A stretch of DNA of 64,000 nucleotides from Streptomyces sp. NBC_00690. Lineage in GTDB: Bacteria > Actinomycetota > Actinomycetes > Streptomycetales > Streptomycetaceae. A model generated the notes under the pieces. It was not told where the DNA came from, searched no databases, and worked only from the letters and a program-made list of their open reading frames with translations. The translations under genes and the position numbers were made by a program. Where the stretch lies: NCBI RefSeq assembly GCF_036226685.1, contig NZ_CP109009.1:2170001-2234000 (forward strand), read 5' to 3'. Below, piece after piece: positions 53,819 through 62,532 of the stretch (position 1 is its first letter; each line of letters begins with the position of its first letter).

Positions 53819-55258
53819 TCAGCGGGAGCGGGCCTTGAACGCCGCCTTCCGCGCTTCCTTCGCAACACGCTTGTTCGGGTGCATGCGGCCCATCGCTTCC
53901 AGCACATCCGCCGTCGCCGGGTGGTCCACCCGCCACGCGGCATCAAAGAATCCGCTGTGCTGGCCCGTCAGTCCCTCCACCAGACCGCGCAGTTCGTCCG
54001 GTTCGCCGTCGGCGTCGAGTTGTGCGGCGATCGTGTCGATGGAGAGCCAGAAGACCATCGACTCCGGCGGCGCTGGCACGTCCGCAGCGCCACGCTCGGC
54101 GAGCCAGACCCGCGCGAGACCGCCGAGTTCGGCGTCGTCGAGGACCGCGCGCACCTCCGGCTCGGCCTGGGCCCCGACATGGACCAGCGCCTGCTGGCAG
54201 CGGAGTCGACGCAAGGGGCCGCCGGCGTCCGAACCACGGGCTGCGGCCAGGAGTTCATGCGCAGCCGCCGCGGGCTCGCGCCGGGCCAACCACTGTTCGG
54301 TCTCGGCGCCCGCCGCCGCCTCGGGGTAGCGGGCGAGCCCGTCGAGGAGTACGTCCGCGCCCTTGTCAGCGAGTTCGCCCACGACCGGCGCCGCCACGCC
54401 GGCCTCCAGCAGTCGGACCCGCACTCCGTGGAGACCGAGCGGGGTCAGCTTCACCAGCCCGTACCGCGAGAGGTCTTCGTCCTCCGGCGAGGCAGGGCCC
54501 TCGCCCGGCTCATCAACCATGAGCGTCTCGTCCACCGGCTGGTACTCGACCAGACCGATCGGCTCCAGCAGCCGGAACTGGTCGTCCAGTCGCATCATGG
54601 CGACGGAGACCTGTTCCAGGATGTCGTCCGTGGGCTCGCCCATGTCGTCGGGCACGATCATCGAGGCGGCGAGGGCGGGCAGGGGCACCGGTTCGCCACC
54701 CGTGGCCCCGTCGGTGACGGTCAGCAGATAGAGGTTGCCGAGCACCCCGTCGAGGAATTCGGCCTCGCCGTCCGGGTCCCAGTCGAGGGCCGCGTAGTCG
54801 ATCTCGCCGTCCGGTCCGATCGCCTCGGACAACTCGTCCAGCAGGGGTGCGATGGCATCGGCGTACACCGCCTCCAGTGCCTCCTGCCAGACGGCCAGGA
54901 CATCCCGGGGCGCGCCGGCGATCAGTTCCAGGCCCTCCCCCGCGGTGACCGTCCCGTATGCCTCAGCGTCAGCGTCAGCCGGATCGTGCACCTCAAGGAG
55001 GCCCGCGTCGACGGCCGTGCGCCATGCCTCACTGGCGTACGCAGGTCCTTCGCTGTCGTCACCGAGCCCCAACACCTCCGCCGCGGCCGGCAGTTGTTCC
55101 TCGACCAGCTCGCCGCCGGCTCCCACCCGAGTCTCCGGCCCTGCCCAGCGGGCCAGTCGCACGGCCCTGGCCAGCAGGGGGGCGGCCAGGGCGGCACGCG
55201 CCAGCTCCGCGTCCGGACGCAGCCGCACCGGCGGCAGGATGGGACCGTCGTGGGGCAT
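53819..55258 (-). CDS. helical-repeat protein of unknown function (paralogue of the 14.8 kb gene)
   Basis: A 479-residue Ala/Leu/Glu-rich protein with no signal peptide or membrane helix. The N-terminal half has ARAVRLARWAGPETRVG, then an Asp/Glu-rich middle (about 150-290), LTPLGLHGVRVRLLEAG (about 300), and a HEAT-like C-terminal half (about 330-479): EQWLARREPAAAAHELLAAARG, IDTIAAQLDADGEP, HPNKRVAKEARKAAFKARS. These match the order in the protein at 14760-16313, so they are paralogues with differing N-terminal parts. The gene starts at ATG 55258 with AGGAGAA nine bases upstream. Function unknown; a scaffold or regulatory partner role is inference. Confidence 0.82.
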   Translation of the reverse strand: MPHDGPILPPVRLRPDAELARAALAAPLLARAVRLARWAGPETRVGAGGELVEEQLPAAAEVLGLGDDSEGPAYASEAWRTAVDAGLLEVHDPADADAEAYGTVTAGEGLELIAGAPRDVLAVWQEALEAVYADAIAPLLDELSEAIGPDGEIDYAALDWDPDGEAEFLDGVLGNLYLLTVTDGATGGEPVPLPALAASMIVPDDMGEPTDDILEQVSVAMMRLDDQFRLLEPIGLVEYQPVDETLMVDEPGEGPASPEDEDLSRYGLVKLTPLGLHGVRVRLLEAGVAAPVVGELADKGADVLLDGLARYPEAAAGAETEQWLARREPAAAAHELLAAARGSDAGGPLRRLRCQQALVHVGAQAEPEVRAVLDDAELGGLARVWLAERGAADVPAPPESMVFWLSIDTIAAQLDADGEPDELRGLVEGLTGQHSGFFDAAWRVDHPATADVLEAMGRMHPNKRVAKEARKAAFKARSR

Positions 55259-55599
55259 CTGGGGCTTCTCCTGAAGGGTCTGGGGAGCCCGGACGTGGCG
55301 CCGGGGGTTCTCCAGCGTAGACGCATATCGCCGGGTTTCGCCGCCCGGGCTGCGGGCATCGGCCAACCATTGACGCACCGGTGACCACCCCGCGGCCTTC
55401 CGCCGCACTCGCGGCCGAACCCGACACTCCCGCCCACTCTTGACAAGTACCCGTCGCAGCACAGAGATTGACGCGCGTAGAGCGCCAGGGCCCACCACCG
55501 TGGGCCCGCACCCGGGCAATCCCGTAGACGAGCACCGCCGGCACGCAACGACGCCACAAGCACCGTGCCGCCCCGACCACCCTCGATTCCGGAGTCTTC
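55259..55599. other. divergent intergenic region
   Basis: Contains the promoters of the helical-repeat gene (minus) and of the secreted nuclease (plus). TTGACA at 55440-55445 may be the -35 box of the nuclease gene, with GAGATT about 18 bases further on as a weak -10. No gene seen. Confidence 0.5.
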
Positions 55600-57465
55600 A
55601 TGCCTCTCCCCGCCGTTCCGAGAACCGCCGCAGTCGCCGCCCTCGTCGCCTCCGCGCTGGCCGCGGGACTGCTCACCGGCTCCGCCACAGCCGCGACATC
55701 GCACGCGGCGACATCGGTGGACAGCACGACCAGTGTTCACATCCATGACATCCAGGGCACCACCCGGATCTCCCCGCTCGTGGGTCAACAGGTCGCGGAC
55801 GTCCCCGGCATCGTCACCGGCGTACGGGGCTACGGATCGTCCCGGGGCTTCTGGTTCCAGGACCCGCACGCCGACGCCAACCCGGCGACCAGCGAGGGCG
55901 TCTTCGTCTTCACGGGCGCCGGCTCGACCCCCTCGGTCACGGTGGGTGACGAGGTGCGGGTGTCGGGCACGGTCAGCGAGTTCGTCCCCGGGGGCACGGC
56001 CTCGGGCAACCAGTCCCTGACCCAGCTCTCGCGCCCCTCGGTGACCGTGGTGTCATCGGGGAACCCGCTGCCCGCGCCCATCACCATCTCCGCCTGGACG
56101 GTGCCGTCCGCCTACGCCCCGGTCGGCGACCCCGCGGCAGGCGGCAGCGTCAACACCCTCACGCTGAAGCCCCGCTCCTTCGCCCTCGACTACTACGAGT
56201 CCCTAGAGGGGAGCAACGTCAGCATCGGCACCTCTCCCGTGGTCGGAGCCACCGCCTTCTCCGAACTGTGGGTGACGGTCAAGCCGTGGGAGGTCCGGAC
56301 AGCCCGCGGCGGAGCGCTGTACGGCTCGTACGCCTCCCAGAACGGCGGTCGGCTCAAGGTCCAGTCCCTGGTCCCCGTCGCACAGCAGCCCTTCCCCGAT
56401 GCGAACGTCGGCGATGTGCTGACCGGCCGGTCCGAGGGACCGCTCGACTTCAACCAGTACGGCGGCTACACCCTCACCGCCCGCACCCTGGGCACGGTCG
56501 TCGACCGCGGCCTGGAACGGGAGCGGACTCGCCCGCAGCGTTCGGGAGAACTCGCGGTCGCCACGTACAACGTCGAGAACCTCGACCCGTCGGACCCGCA
56601 GGAGACCTTCGACGCCCTCGGCCGGGCCGTCGTGACCAATCTGGCCTCGCCGGACATCCTGGCTCTGGAGGAGATCCAGGACAACAGCGGGGCGAAGAAC
56701 GACGGCACGGTCTCGGCCGAGCAGACGGTCGAGAAGTTCATCTCGGCGATCGCCGCCGCGGGCGGCCCGTCCTACCAGTGGCGAAGCGTCGACCCCAAGA
56801 ACAACGAGGACGGCGGCGAACCCGGGGGCAACATCCGCCAGGTCTTCCTCTTCAACCCCGACCGGGTCTCCTTCACCGACCGCCCCGGCGGCGACGCCAC
56901 CACCCCGACCGGTGTCGTACGCGAGCGGGGTCGAGCGGCGCTGACCCTGTCGCCCGGTCGGATCGACCCCGCGAACAGCGCCTGGGAGGCGAGCCGCAAA
57001 CCCCTGGCGGGTGAGTTCTCCTTCCGCGGGCGACCCGTCTTCGTGATCGCCAACCACTTCGGCTCGAAGGGCGGCGACGAGGCGCTCACCTCCCACCGAC
57101 AGCCGCCGAATCGAATCTCTGAGGTCAAGCGCCTCCAGCAGGCGCAGTCGGTGAACGCCTTCGTCAAGGACATCCTGAAGGCGGACCGCCGAGCGGACGT
57201 CCTGGTCGTGGGGGACATCAACGACTTCGAGTTCTCCGCAACGACCAAGGCGCTCACGGCGGACGGCGCCCTGCGCGCCGCCATCACATCGCTGCCCCGC
57301 TCGGAGCGGTACTCGTACGTCTACCAGGGCAACAGCCAGGTGCTCGACCAGATCCTGACCAGCCCGTCGATCGACGACTTCAGCTATGACAGCGTCCACA
57401 TCAACGCCGAGTTCACGGACCAGAACAGCGACCACGATCCACAGGTGCTGCGCTTCCGTCCATGA
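55600..57465 (+). CDS. secreted endonuclease/exonuclease/phosphatase-family nuclease (ExeM-like)
   Basis: A 621-residue secreted nuclease. A signal peptide (about 1-32, VAALVASALAAGLLTGSATA in part) leads to an OB-fold-like domain (about 42-240), then an EEP domain (about 320-620): ATYNVENLDPSD, ALEEIQDN (Glu for metal), FVIANHFGSKGG (His), VVGDINDFEF (Asp/Asn) and SDHDPQVLRF (Asp/His). This order matches extracellular DNases such as ExeM. The metal- and catalytic residues are intact, so it should be active. Role: breakdown of extracellular DNA, phosphate release or biofilm turnover. Short imperfect repeats follow the stop. Confidence 0.92.
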   Translation: MPLPAVPRTAAVAALVASALAAGLLTGSATAATSHAATSVDSTTSVHIHDIQGTTRISPLVGQQVADVPGIVTGVRGYGSSRGFWFQDPHADANPATSEGVFVFTGAGSTPSVTVGDEVRVSGTVSEFVPGGTASGNQSLTQLSRPSVTVVSSGNPLPAPITISAWTVPSAYAPVGDPAAGGSVNTLTLKPRSFALDYYESLEGSNVSIGTSPVVGATAFSELWVTVKPWEVRTARGGALYGSYASQNGGRLKVQSLVPVAQQPFPDANVGDVLTGRSEGPLDFNQYGGYTLTARTLGTVVDRGLERERTRPQRSGELAVATYNVENLDPSDPQETFDALGRAVVTNLASPDILALEEIQDNSGAKNDGTVSAEQTVEKFISAIAAAGGPSYQWRSVDPKNNEDGGEPGGNIRQVFLFNPDRVSFTDRPGGDATTPTGVVRERGRAALTLSPGRIDPANSAWEASRKPLAGEFSFRGRPVFVIANHFGSKGGDEALTSHRQPPNRISEVKRLQQAQSVNAFVKDILKADRRADVLVVGDINDFEFSATTKALTADGALRAAITSLPRSERYSYVYQGNSQVLDQILTSPSIDDFSYDSVHINAEFTDQNSDHDPQVLRFRP

Positions 57466-57478
57466 AGCCCGGGAAGCA

Positions 57479-57540
57479 CGTGAGCACATGAGCACATGAG
57501 TTCACGTGAGCCCGTGAAAGCCCGTGAGCCCGTGAAGCCA
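57479..57540. repeat. imperfect GTGAGCC/CATGAGCA repeat cluster
   Basis: Seven or so short units (GTGAGCACAT, GAGCACATGA, GTGAGCCCGT, GTGAAAGCCC, GTGAGCCCGT) follow each other after the nuclease stop. They look like slippage in a GTGAGC-type motif. CACGTGAGC occurs twice at the ends of the first half. Confidence 0.65.
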
Positions 57541-57691
57541 CGCACTCATCCGCTCTTGAACGCGTCCGCCCGCCGAGTCCCCTGACCTTGTCAGCCTCGT
57601 ACGCCTCGTGTTGCACGGAGGGTGGATCGAGTGCGCCGCGGCAGCCGCCGAGGAAGGCAGTGCGCCCCTCGGCGGTGGCGCGCGCCGATGA

Positions 57692-57728
57692 CTACACGCC
57701 CGGGCCGAGCGTCAGCCCGGGCGTGTAG
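57692..57728. terminator. hairpin overlapping the stop of the ABM-domain gene
   Basis: CTACACGCCCGGGC (57692-57705) pairs with GCCCGGGCGTGTAG (57715-57728) across a nine-base loop. The left arm contains the stop codon (minus strand), so the stem is coding sequence for the last residues. A terminator within the gene end is compact and uncommon. Confidence 0.75.
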
Positions 57729-58465
57729 CGGCGCACCGAACCTCCGCTCACCCCGGGGAACGCGTGCACCCGGGCCCACTCCTTCGAGGACGTCCCGATC
57801 CCGTTGCCCGGCGCGTCCAGCGCGCTCTGATGCGCTTCGGCGCTCTCCCACTCGGCGTAGTTGAGCACCCGGGTGCCGTCCTGTCCCAGATGGAAGTGTC
57901 CGGAGATGCCCGCACCCTGGAGGGCGGCGGACTCGGGGGTAGTGCGGGCCGGGTCCTCGACCGCGGTCGCGTCCGCCTGGAGTGCGGTGAACACGGTGTC
58001 CACCCAGGCCCGTTGCCGCTCGACGTCAGGGCCGTCGAACTCGGCCTCGACGATCACCACCGCCCCGGGCACCCTGGTGTCGCCCGGAGTCGCCGCGCTG
58101 CGGTAGAGCTCGTACCCATGGAGACCCAGCCGCCGGATCCCGGGGACCGCGGCATCCACCTCGGCGTTCCAGCCCTCCTTGAAGTCGGTGGCGGTACGCA
58201 GGAACTCCTGGAAGTCCTCCTCACTGGTCCACTGCGTGTAGTGCAGCAGGGTGCGGCCGTCCTCGCCAAAGTGCACGGTGTAGGAGAGCAGCCCGCCCCC
58301 CGGCCAGCCGCGGCGGCGCCATGCCAGTTCCAGCGCGGCTACGGTGGCGCGCTGGCGCTCGGGGGTGCCGACGTCCCAGGTGGAGACCTTGACGACATGG
58401 GAGTCGGGCCGGTCGAGCACCGGGCGGGCATAGGAGTTCTGCTGGGTGATCAAAGACAGGATCAT
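57692..58465 (-). CDS. double antibiotic-biosynthesis-monooxygenase (ABM) domain protein
   Basis: A 257-residue protein with two ABM (dimeric alpha-beta barrel) modules. Module one (about 20-105): VVKVSTWDVGTPERQRATVAALELAW ... GGLLSYTVHFGEDGRTLLHYTQWTSEEDFQEFL (in parts). Module two (about 125-230): GAVVIVEAEFDGPDVERQRAWVDTVFTAL ... GISGHFHLGQDGTRVLNYAEWESAEAHQ (in parts). Single ABM proteins act as dimers; this tandem form could be a self-contained dimer. Functions range from heme degradation to quinone oxygenation to none. ATG 58465 with AGAGG upstream was chosen over a start 51 bases earlier. Confidence 0.85.
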   Translation of the reverse strand: MILSLITQQNSYARPVLDRPDSHVVKVSTWDVGTPERQRATVAALELAWRRRGWPGGGLLSYTVHFGEDGRTLLHYTQWTSEEDFQEFLRTATDFKEGWNAEVDAAVPGIRRLGLHGYELYRSAATPGDTRVPGAVVIVEAEFDGPDVERQRAWVDTVFTALQADATAVEDPARTTPESAALQGAGISGHFHLGQDGTRVLNYAEWESAEAHQSALDAPGNGIGTSSKEWARVHAFPGVSGGSVRRYTPGLTLGPGV

Positions 58466-58483
58466 CGTGGTGGCCTCTCGAAT

Positions 58484-58506
58484 CGGCGCACCCCCCATGG
58501 GTGCGC
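58484..58506. terminator. small hairpin just upstream of the ABM gene
   Basis: GGCGCACCC and GGGTGCGCC form a 9-bp stem with a five-base loop, 18 bases before the ABM start and 38 bases after the stop of the Cys-rich gene (minus strand). It may end that transcript or act on ABM translation. Confidence 0.65.
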
Positions 58507-58544
58507 CGTCGATCACCAGGGTCGAACATCAAGTTCGGTTGAGG

Positions 58545-59108
58545 TCAACAGCCGGCCGGAGTGCGGGCGATCTGTCCGGCCCGCAACACCGAGAGGCCCT
58601 GCCCCGCGAGGCGCGCGAAATCGGCCAGGGTCATCGCCATGCGGCCCCGGACACAACCGCCGCAGGCCGCCTCCATCGCATGCCAACCGGGCCTTCCCCA
58701 ACCGGCGTCGGCGAGCAGGGTTGTGCGCCCGAGGCAGGGGCAACAGCCGACGGTCATGGTGCGCACGCGCTGACGGGCGTAGCGGAAGCCGAGTTCGTAG
58801 CGCAGGTAGACGCCCAGGACCGCCACTTCCAGGAGGACGGCCGTACGGTGCTCGGCGGTACAGGTGAGGCCCAGTGCACCCGAGCGTGAGATGAGGGCGT
58901 GGAAGCCACAGTCACAGCGTCGGGAGGGCACCCGGTGCCGTCGCCCGTACACGCACTGGGCGTCGTCCAGCACGGTGTAGGGCTCCCGGCCGCCGAGGGC
59001 AACCCCGAGGAACCCGGCTCGGGTGAGATCGCGCGAGAGCACCGGATGGGCGATCTTGTAGCCGATGGGAGGGTCCGCGGGGCGTTCCTCCAGAAGCCGG
59101 GGATTCAC
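58545..59108 (-). CDS. Cys-rich conserved protein of unknown function
   Basis: A 187-residue protein with about twelve Cys, many in pairs: CDCGFHALIS (near 66), CTAEH, CCPCLG and CGGCVRG near the end. Trp and His residues lie among them (GWGRPGWHAMEAACGG). A metal-binding (zinc or Fe-S) fold is likely. Central residues (about 88-118, VLLEVAVLGVYLRYELGFRYARQRV) may be amphipathic. No known family is recognised. GTG 59108 overlaps the stop of the 48-aa gene before it (GTGA), so the two are coupled and probably act together. Confidence 0.72.
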   Translation of the reverse strand: MNPRLLEERPADPPIGYKIAHPVLSRDLTRAGFLGVALGGREPYTVLDDAQCVYGRRHRVPSRRCDCGFHALISRSGALGLTCTAEHRTAVLLEVAVLGVYLRYELGFRYARQRVRTMTVGCCPCLGRTTLLADAGWGRPGWHAMEAACGGCVRGRMAMTLADFARLAGQGLSVLRAGQIARTPAGC

Positions 59109-59251
59109 GGAGCTACCGGAACCTCGTCGGGGTGTTTGCTGGGCTGTTCGCTCGGCGCCGGCTCTCCGGCCGGGGTAGGTTCATCGGACTCCGCCTGAAC
59201 CAGCGGCTCCTCTTCCGCGTATCCCTTGGCGAGTGGCTTGCCAAGCCTCAT
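59105..59251 (-). CDS. 48-aa acidic small protein, coupled to the Cys-rich gene
   Basis: A 48-residue protein: a short basic start (MRLGKPLAKGYAEEEP) and a Glu/Pro/Ser-rich disordered tail ending in EVPVAP. The ribosome site GGAGG lies five bases before its ATG, one of the best in the window, and its TGA overlaps the next gene's GTG. Unlike the surrounding shadow frames it has a coherent acidic composition. It may be a chaperone-like partner or simply coupled leader of the Cys-rich protein. Confidence 0.6.
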   Translation of the reverse strand: MRLGKPLAKGYAEEEPLVQAESDEPTPAGEPAPSEQPSKHPDEVPVAP

Positions 59252-59581
59252 GAAGACCTCCGTTGGGACGAAACGAGCGGCGAGCGGGCACGCGAGTGTG
59301 CGCCCGGTTGGAACGGTTCGAGCAGACGGCGCAAGGGCCGGGACGTGCTGGCCGAGCAGGCGGAGCGGCGGTGCGAGGTGCCGTGAGCGCAGGGAGCAGT
59401 GAGTAGGGAGGGGCTCGGCGTGGGTGGACAGCCGAAAGCCGGACCCCGTTGCCGTCATGGTGTCCCACCGAGCACCATCGGGCCAAGACCGCAGCCATAT
59501 GTCACTGTTCAGTGCTGCTTATCGCTTGCTTAAAGCAGAACTAAGTGGACCTGAAGTGTCAGGGGCACGAAGACTGCGGCC
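59252..59581. other. intergenic region upstream of dapA and the 48-aa gene
   Basis: Divergent promoter region. It includes a palindrome CACTGTTCAGTG at 59503-59514 and an AT-richer stretch with CTGCTT/AAGCAG arms at about 59514-59537, just before dapA. These could be an operator and promoter for dapA. No gene seen. Confidence 0.5.
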
Positions 59582-60472
59582 ATGACGACACCGCGCCCCT
59601 TCGGCCGTTCCCTGTGCGCAATGATCACCCCCTTCGATGCGTCAGGGGCGCTCGATGTGGCCACTGCCGCCCGCCATGCGGTGCGGCTGGTGGCCGGTGG
59701 CTGCGACGGACTGGTCCTCAACGGCACCACGGGCGAGGCCCCGACCACATCCGATGCGGAGAAGACCGCACTGGTGCGCGCGGTGCGGGAGGCCGTGGGC
59801 GGTGCGGTCGCGGTGGTGGCCGGAGTGGGCAGCGCGGACACCCGACACACGGTCGCGTTGGCCCGGGAGGCCGAACGAGCGGGCGCGGACGGGCTGTTGG
59901 TGGTGGCGCCGTACTACAGCTGTCCGCCGCAGCCCGCCATCGAGGCTCACTTCCGCCAGGTCGCGGATGCGGTGGGCATTCCGTTGATGGTCTACGACAT
60001 CCCTGGCCGCACCGGTGTCAGGGTCGAAGTGGAGACGCTGCTGCGGCTGGCGGAGCACCCGCGGATCGTGGCGGTGAAAGACTGCGCACAGGATCTGCTG
60101 GGCTCCACGAAGGTGATCGCGAACACCTCGCTCGCGTACTACTCCGGCTGTGAGGAGCTCAACCTTCCGCTGTATGCGGTGGGGGGCGCGGGCCAGGTGA
60201 GCACGGTCGCCAACGCGGTGCCCGAAGTGTTCAGGGCGGTACTGGACACCTTCGACCGCGGGGAGACCGGTCGCGCGGCCCGACTGAATCGACTGGCCCT
60301 GCCCCTGGTCGAGTTGATGATGGCGTCGGGGCTTCCGGGAGCGGTGACGGCCAAGGCGGTCATCGGCGCGGGTGGTGTCAGGGCCCCGCTACAGAGCGCC
60401 GACCCACTGACGGTGGAACGGCTACGGGCGGCCCGTGACACGCTGATGTCCCACCACGACGAGTGGGGCTGA
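59582..60472 (+). CDS. dapA: 4-hydroxy-tetrahydrodipicolinate synthase
   Basis: A 296-residue class I aldolase that condenses pyruvate with aspartate semialdehyde, the first committed lysine/diaminopimelate step. GTTGE (about 49), VYDIPGRTGV (Tyr and Arg, about 138) and IVAVKDC (Schiff-base Lys, about 163) match the enzyme. GGCDGLVLNGTTGEAPT and ALPLVELMMASGLPGAVTAKAV (in part) are also characteristic. Streptomyces often has more than one DapA-like gene, so this may be a second copy (dapA2). It converges with dapD. Confidence 0.92.
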   Translation: MTTPRPFGRSLCAMITPFDASGALDVATAARHAVRLVAGGCDGLVLNGTTGEAPTTSDAEKTALVRAVREAVGGAVAVVAGVGSADTRHTVALAREAERAGADGLLVVAPYYSCPPQPAIEAHFRQVADAVGIPLMVYDIPGRTGVRVEVETLLRLAEHPRIVAVKDCAQDLLGSTKVIANTSLAYYSGCEELNLPLYAVGGAGQVSTVANAVPEVFRAVLDTFDRGETGRAARLNRLALPLVELMMASGLPGAVTAKAVIGAGGVRAPLQSADPLTVERLRAARDTLMSHHDEWG

Positions 60473-60481
60473 GCGGGCCCG

Positions 60482-60507
60482 GGGTGGCGGTGAGTGCACC
60501 GCCACCC
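60482..60507. terminator. terminator between convergent dapA and dapD
   Basis: GGGTGGCGGTG and CACCGCCACCC form a perfect 11-bp stem with a four-base loop, ten bases past the dapA stop and 15 before the dapD stop. Serves both genes. Confidence 0.85.
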
Positions 60508-60521
60508 GCGGTCCGAACCGC

Positions 60522-61511
60522 CTAGTTGTGGCTGTGCAGGACGTCGTTGAGGCCGCCCCACACCGCGTTGTTGGGCCGGGCTTCCACCGTGCCGGTCACC
60601 GAGTTGCGGCGGAAGAGGATGTTGCTGGCTCCGGAGAGTTCCCGGGCCTTGACGATCTCTCCGTCGGGCATGGTGATGCGGGTGCCTGCGGTGACGTACA
60701 GGCCCGCCTCGACCACGCACTCGTCGCCGAGTGCGATCCCCACACCTGCTTCGGCACCGACTAGGCAGCGCTCGCCGATGGAGATGATGACGTTGCCGCC
60801 GCCGGAGAGGGTGCCCATGGTGGACGCGCCGCCGCCGATGTCGGAACCGTCACCGACGACGACGCCGGCGGAGATGCGGCCCTCGACCATGGACGTTCCG
60901 AGCGTGCCGGCGTTGAAGTTCACGAAGCCCTCGTGCATCACGGTGGTGCCCTCGGCGAGGTGGGCACCGAGCCGCACCCGGTCGGCGTCGGCGATGCGCA
61001 CGCCCTTGGGCGCGACGTAGTCCGTCATGCGCGGGAACTTGTCGATGCTGGTCACCTGGAGGTGCAGCCCCTCGGCGCGGGCATTGAGCCGTACCGTCTC
61101 GACGTCGTCGACGGCGACCGGCCCCAGCGAGGTCCAGGCCACGTTGGAGAGCAGCCCGAACACACCTTCAAGGCTCTGGCCGTGCGGCTTGACGAGCCGG
61201 TGGGAGAGCAGGTGCAGCCGCAGATAGGCGTCGTGGGCGTCGAGTGGCTTCTCGTCGAGCGAGGAGATGACCGTACGGACGGCGATGACCTCCACTCCCC
61301 TGCGGGTGTCCGGCCCCAACGCCTTGGCGGCCCCTGCGCCGAGTTGTTCGACGGCCTGTTCGGCGGTGAGCCGCTCGGTTCCCGCGGGGCCGGGCTCGGC
61401 CGCGAGGGCGGGGGCGGGGAACCAGGTGTCGAGGACGGTTCCGTCAGCAGCGAGGGTGGCGAGCCCGGCGGCTGCGGCGCCGGTGGTGCGCGAGGCGGTG
61501 GTATCGGTCAT
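60522..61511 (-). CDS. dapD: 2,3,4,5-tetrahydropyridine-2,6-dicarboxylate N-succinyltransferase
   Basis: A 329-residue enzyme of the actinobacterial DapD type: succinylation of tetrahydrodipicolinate in the lysine pathway. The N-terminal helical domain (about 30-130) is followed by a left-handed beta-helix with hexapeptide-like repeats: [25 protein letters not shown] (in part), [21 protein letters not shown] (in part), [25 protein letters not shown] (in part). Ending LNDVLHSHN fits the family. Functional partner of dapA in lysine synthesis. No signal or fusion domains. Confidence 0.94.
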   Translation of the reverse strand: MTDTTASRTTGAAAAGLATLAADGTVLDTWFPAPALAAEPGPAGTERLTAEQAVEQLGAGAAKALGPDTRRGVEVIAVRTVISSLDEKPLDAHDAYLRLHLLSHRLVKPHGQSLEGVFGLLSNVAWTSLGPVAVDDVETVRLNARAEGLHLQVTSIDKFPRMTDYVAPKGVRIADADRVRLGAHLAEGTTVMHEGFVNFNAGTLGTSMVEGRISAGVVVGDGSDIGGGASTMGTLSGGGNVIISIGERCLVGAEAGVGIALGDECVVEAGLYVTAGTRITMPDGEIVKARELSGASNILFRRNSVTGTVEARPNNAVWGGLNDVLHSHN

Positions 61512-61678
61512 GGGGAGAACCTAACGCGCACCGCGCCCGGTGGGCGAACCGGTCTCATGCGCCGCCCCGGGGGTCACTCGGGTGTGGACGGCGAGCGCGG
61601 CAACACCCGGCCGGACGGCATCACCACCGGGCCGCCGCGGCATCTCGTTCGCGGGACCGCGAAGGCTCCGCCCGCAGT

Positions 61679-62212
61679 TCAGGAACGCAGTACGCGCCCG
61701 AGCATCTCCCGTGCGTACGCCTCGTCGTACGGGACGTTCGACAGGAGGACCTGAAGGAAGATTCCGTCCAGCAGCGCGACCAGCGCCCGTGCGGTGCCCC
61801 GGTCGGTGCCCTGGCTGAGGTGGTCCACGACGCCGTGGGTCCACTCGGCCGCGACCGGGCGCAGCGCGGGGCGGCGCAGCGCCGCGAGATAGAGCTCGTA
61901 CTCCAGTTCAACCCGGGCGCGGTCCGCGGCCAACCACTCCCCCATGGTTTTGGCCAGGATGCCCGGGAGAGCGGCGGCGGGGCGGGGGTCGATGGCGCGG
62001 AGGGCTGCAACGAAGGACTCATTGATCTGGCGCAGCGCGGCGATCAGCAGTTCATCGAGGGAGGCGAAGTGGTACGTCGTGGAGCCGAGCGGCACATCCG
62101 CCGCTGCGGCCACCGTGCGGTGGCTGAGGGCGGTGATACCGCCCTCGCCAACGATCCGGATCGCGGCGTCGATGATGCGTTGCCGTCGCTCCGGGTCATG
62201 GCGTCGGGCCAT
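61679..62212 (-). CDS. TetR-family transcriptional regulator
   Basis: A 177-residue TetR-family regulator. HTH (about 10-55): RRQRIIDAAIRIVGEGGITALSHRTVAAAADVPLGSTTYHFASLDELL (in parts), with STTYHF recognition helix end. The C-terminal domain (about 60-177) is helical and holds VELEYELYLAALRR. The ATG at 62212 overlaps the stop of the SMR gene (ATGA), so it is the second gene of the efflux operon. It likely represses the operon by binding the two palindromes upstream of the SMR gene. Confidence 0.9.
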   Translation of the reverse strand: MARRHDPERRQRIIDAAIRIVGEGGITALSHRTVAAAADVPLGSTTYHFASLDELLIAALRQINESFVAALRAIDPRPAAALPGILAKTMGEWLAADRARVELEYELYLAALRRPALRPVAAEWTHGVVDHLSQGTDRGTARALVALLDGIFLQVLLSNVPYDEAYAREMLGRVLRS

Positions 62213-62532
62213 CAGTGGGCTCCGCCGAGGTTGAGCACCATGACGCCTGCGATCACCAGGCCAATGCCAGCGAACTTGGCCAGGCTGACGGTCTCCCCCA
62301 GGAAGATCATTCCGATGCCGGCGACGGCCGCCGTGCCCACGCCCGCCCAGATCGCGTACGCGGTGCCCACGGAGAGGGTCTTCAGGGTCTGGGCCAGGAG
62401 GGAGAAGGCGAGCAGATACCCGAGGACGGTCAGGATCGAGGGCCAGAGCCGGGTGAAGCCTTCGCTGTACTTCATGGCGGTGGTGCCGGCCACCTCGGCG
62501 ACGATGGCCGCGGCCAGGAGTGCGTATCCCAT
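62212..62532 (-). CDS. small multidrug resistance (SMR) family transporter
   Basis: A 106-residue SMR efflux protein with four membrane helices. AAIVAEVAGTTAMKYSEGFTRLWPSI (in part) has the conserved Glu (about 14) that couples drug and proton. LKTLSVGTAYAIWAGVGTAAVAGIGMIFLGE (in part) is the signature. ATG 62532 (MGYALL) is the family start; there is no ribosome site before it, and a palindrome overlaps this codon, so the mRNA may be leaderless. It is cotranscribed with the tetR gene. Confidence 0.93.
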   Translation of the reverse strand: MGYALLAAAIVAEVAGTTAMKYSEGFTRLWPSILTVLGYLLAFSLLAQTLKTLSVGTAYAIWAGVGTAAVAGIGMIFLGETVSLAKFAGIGLVIAGVMVLNLGGAH

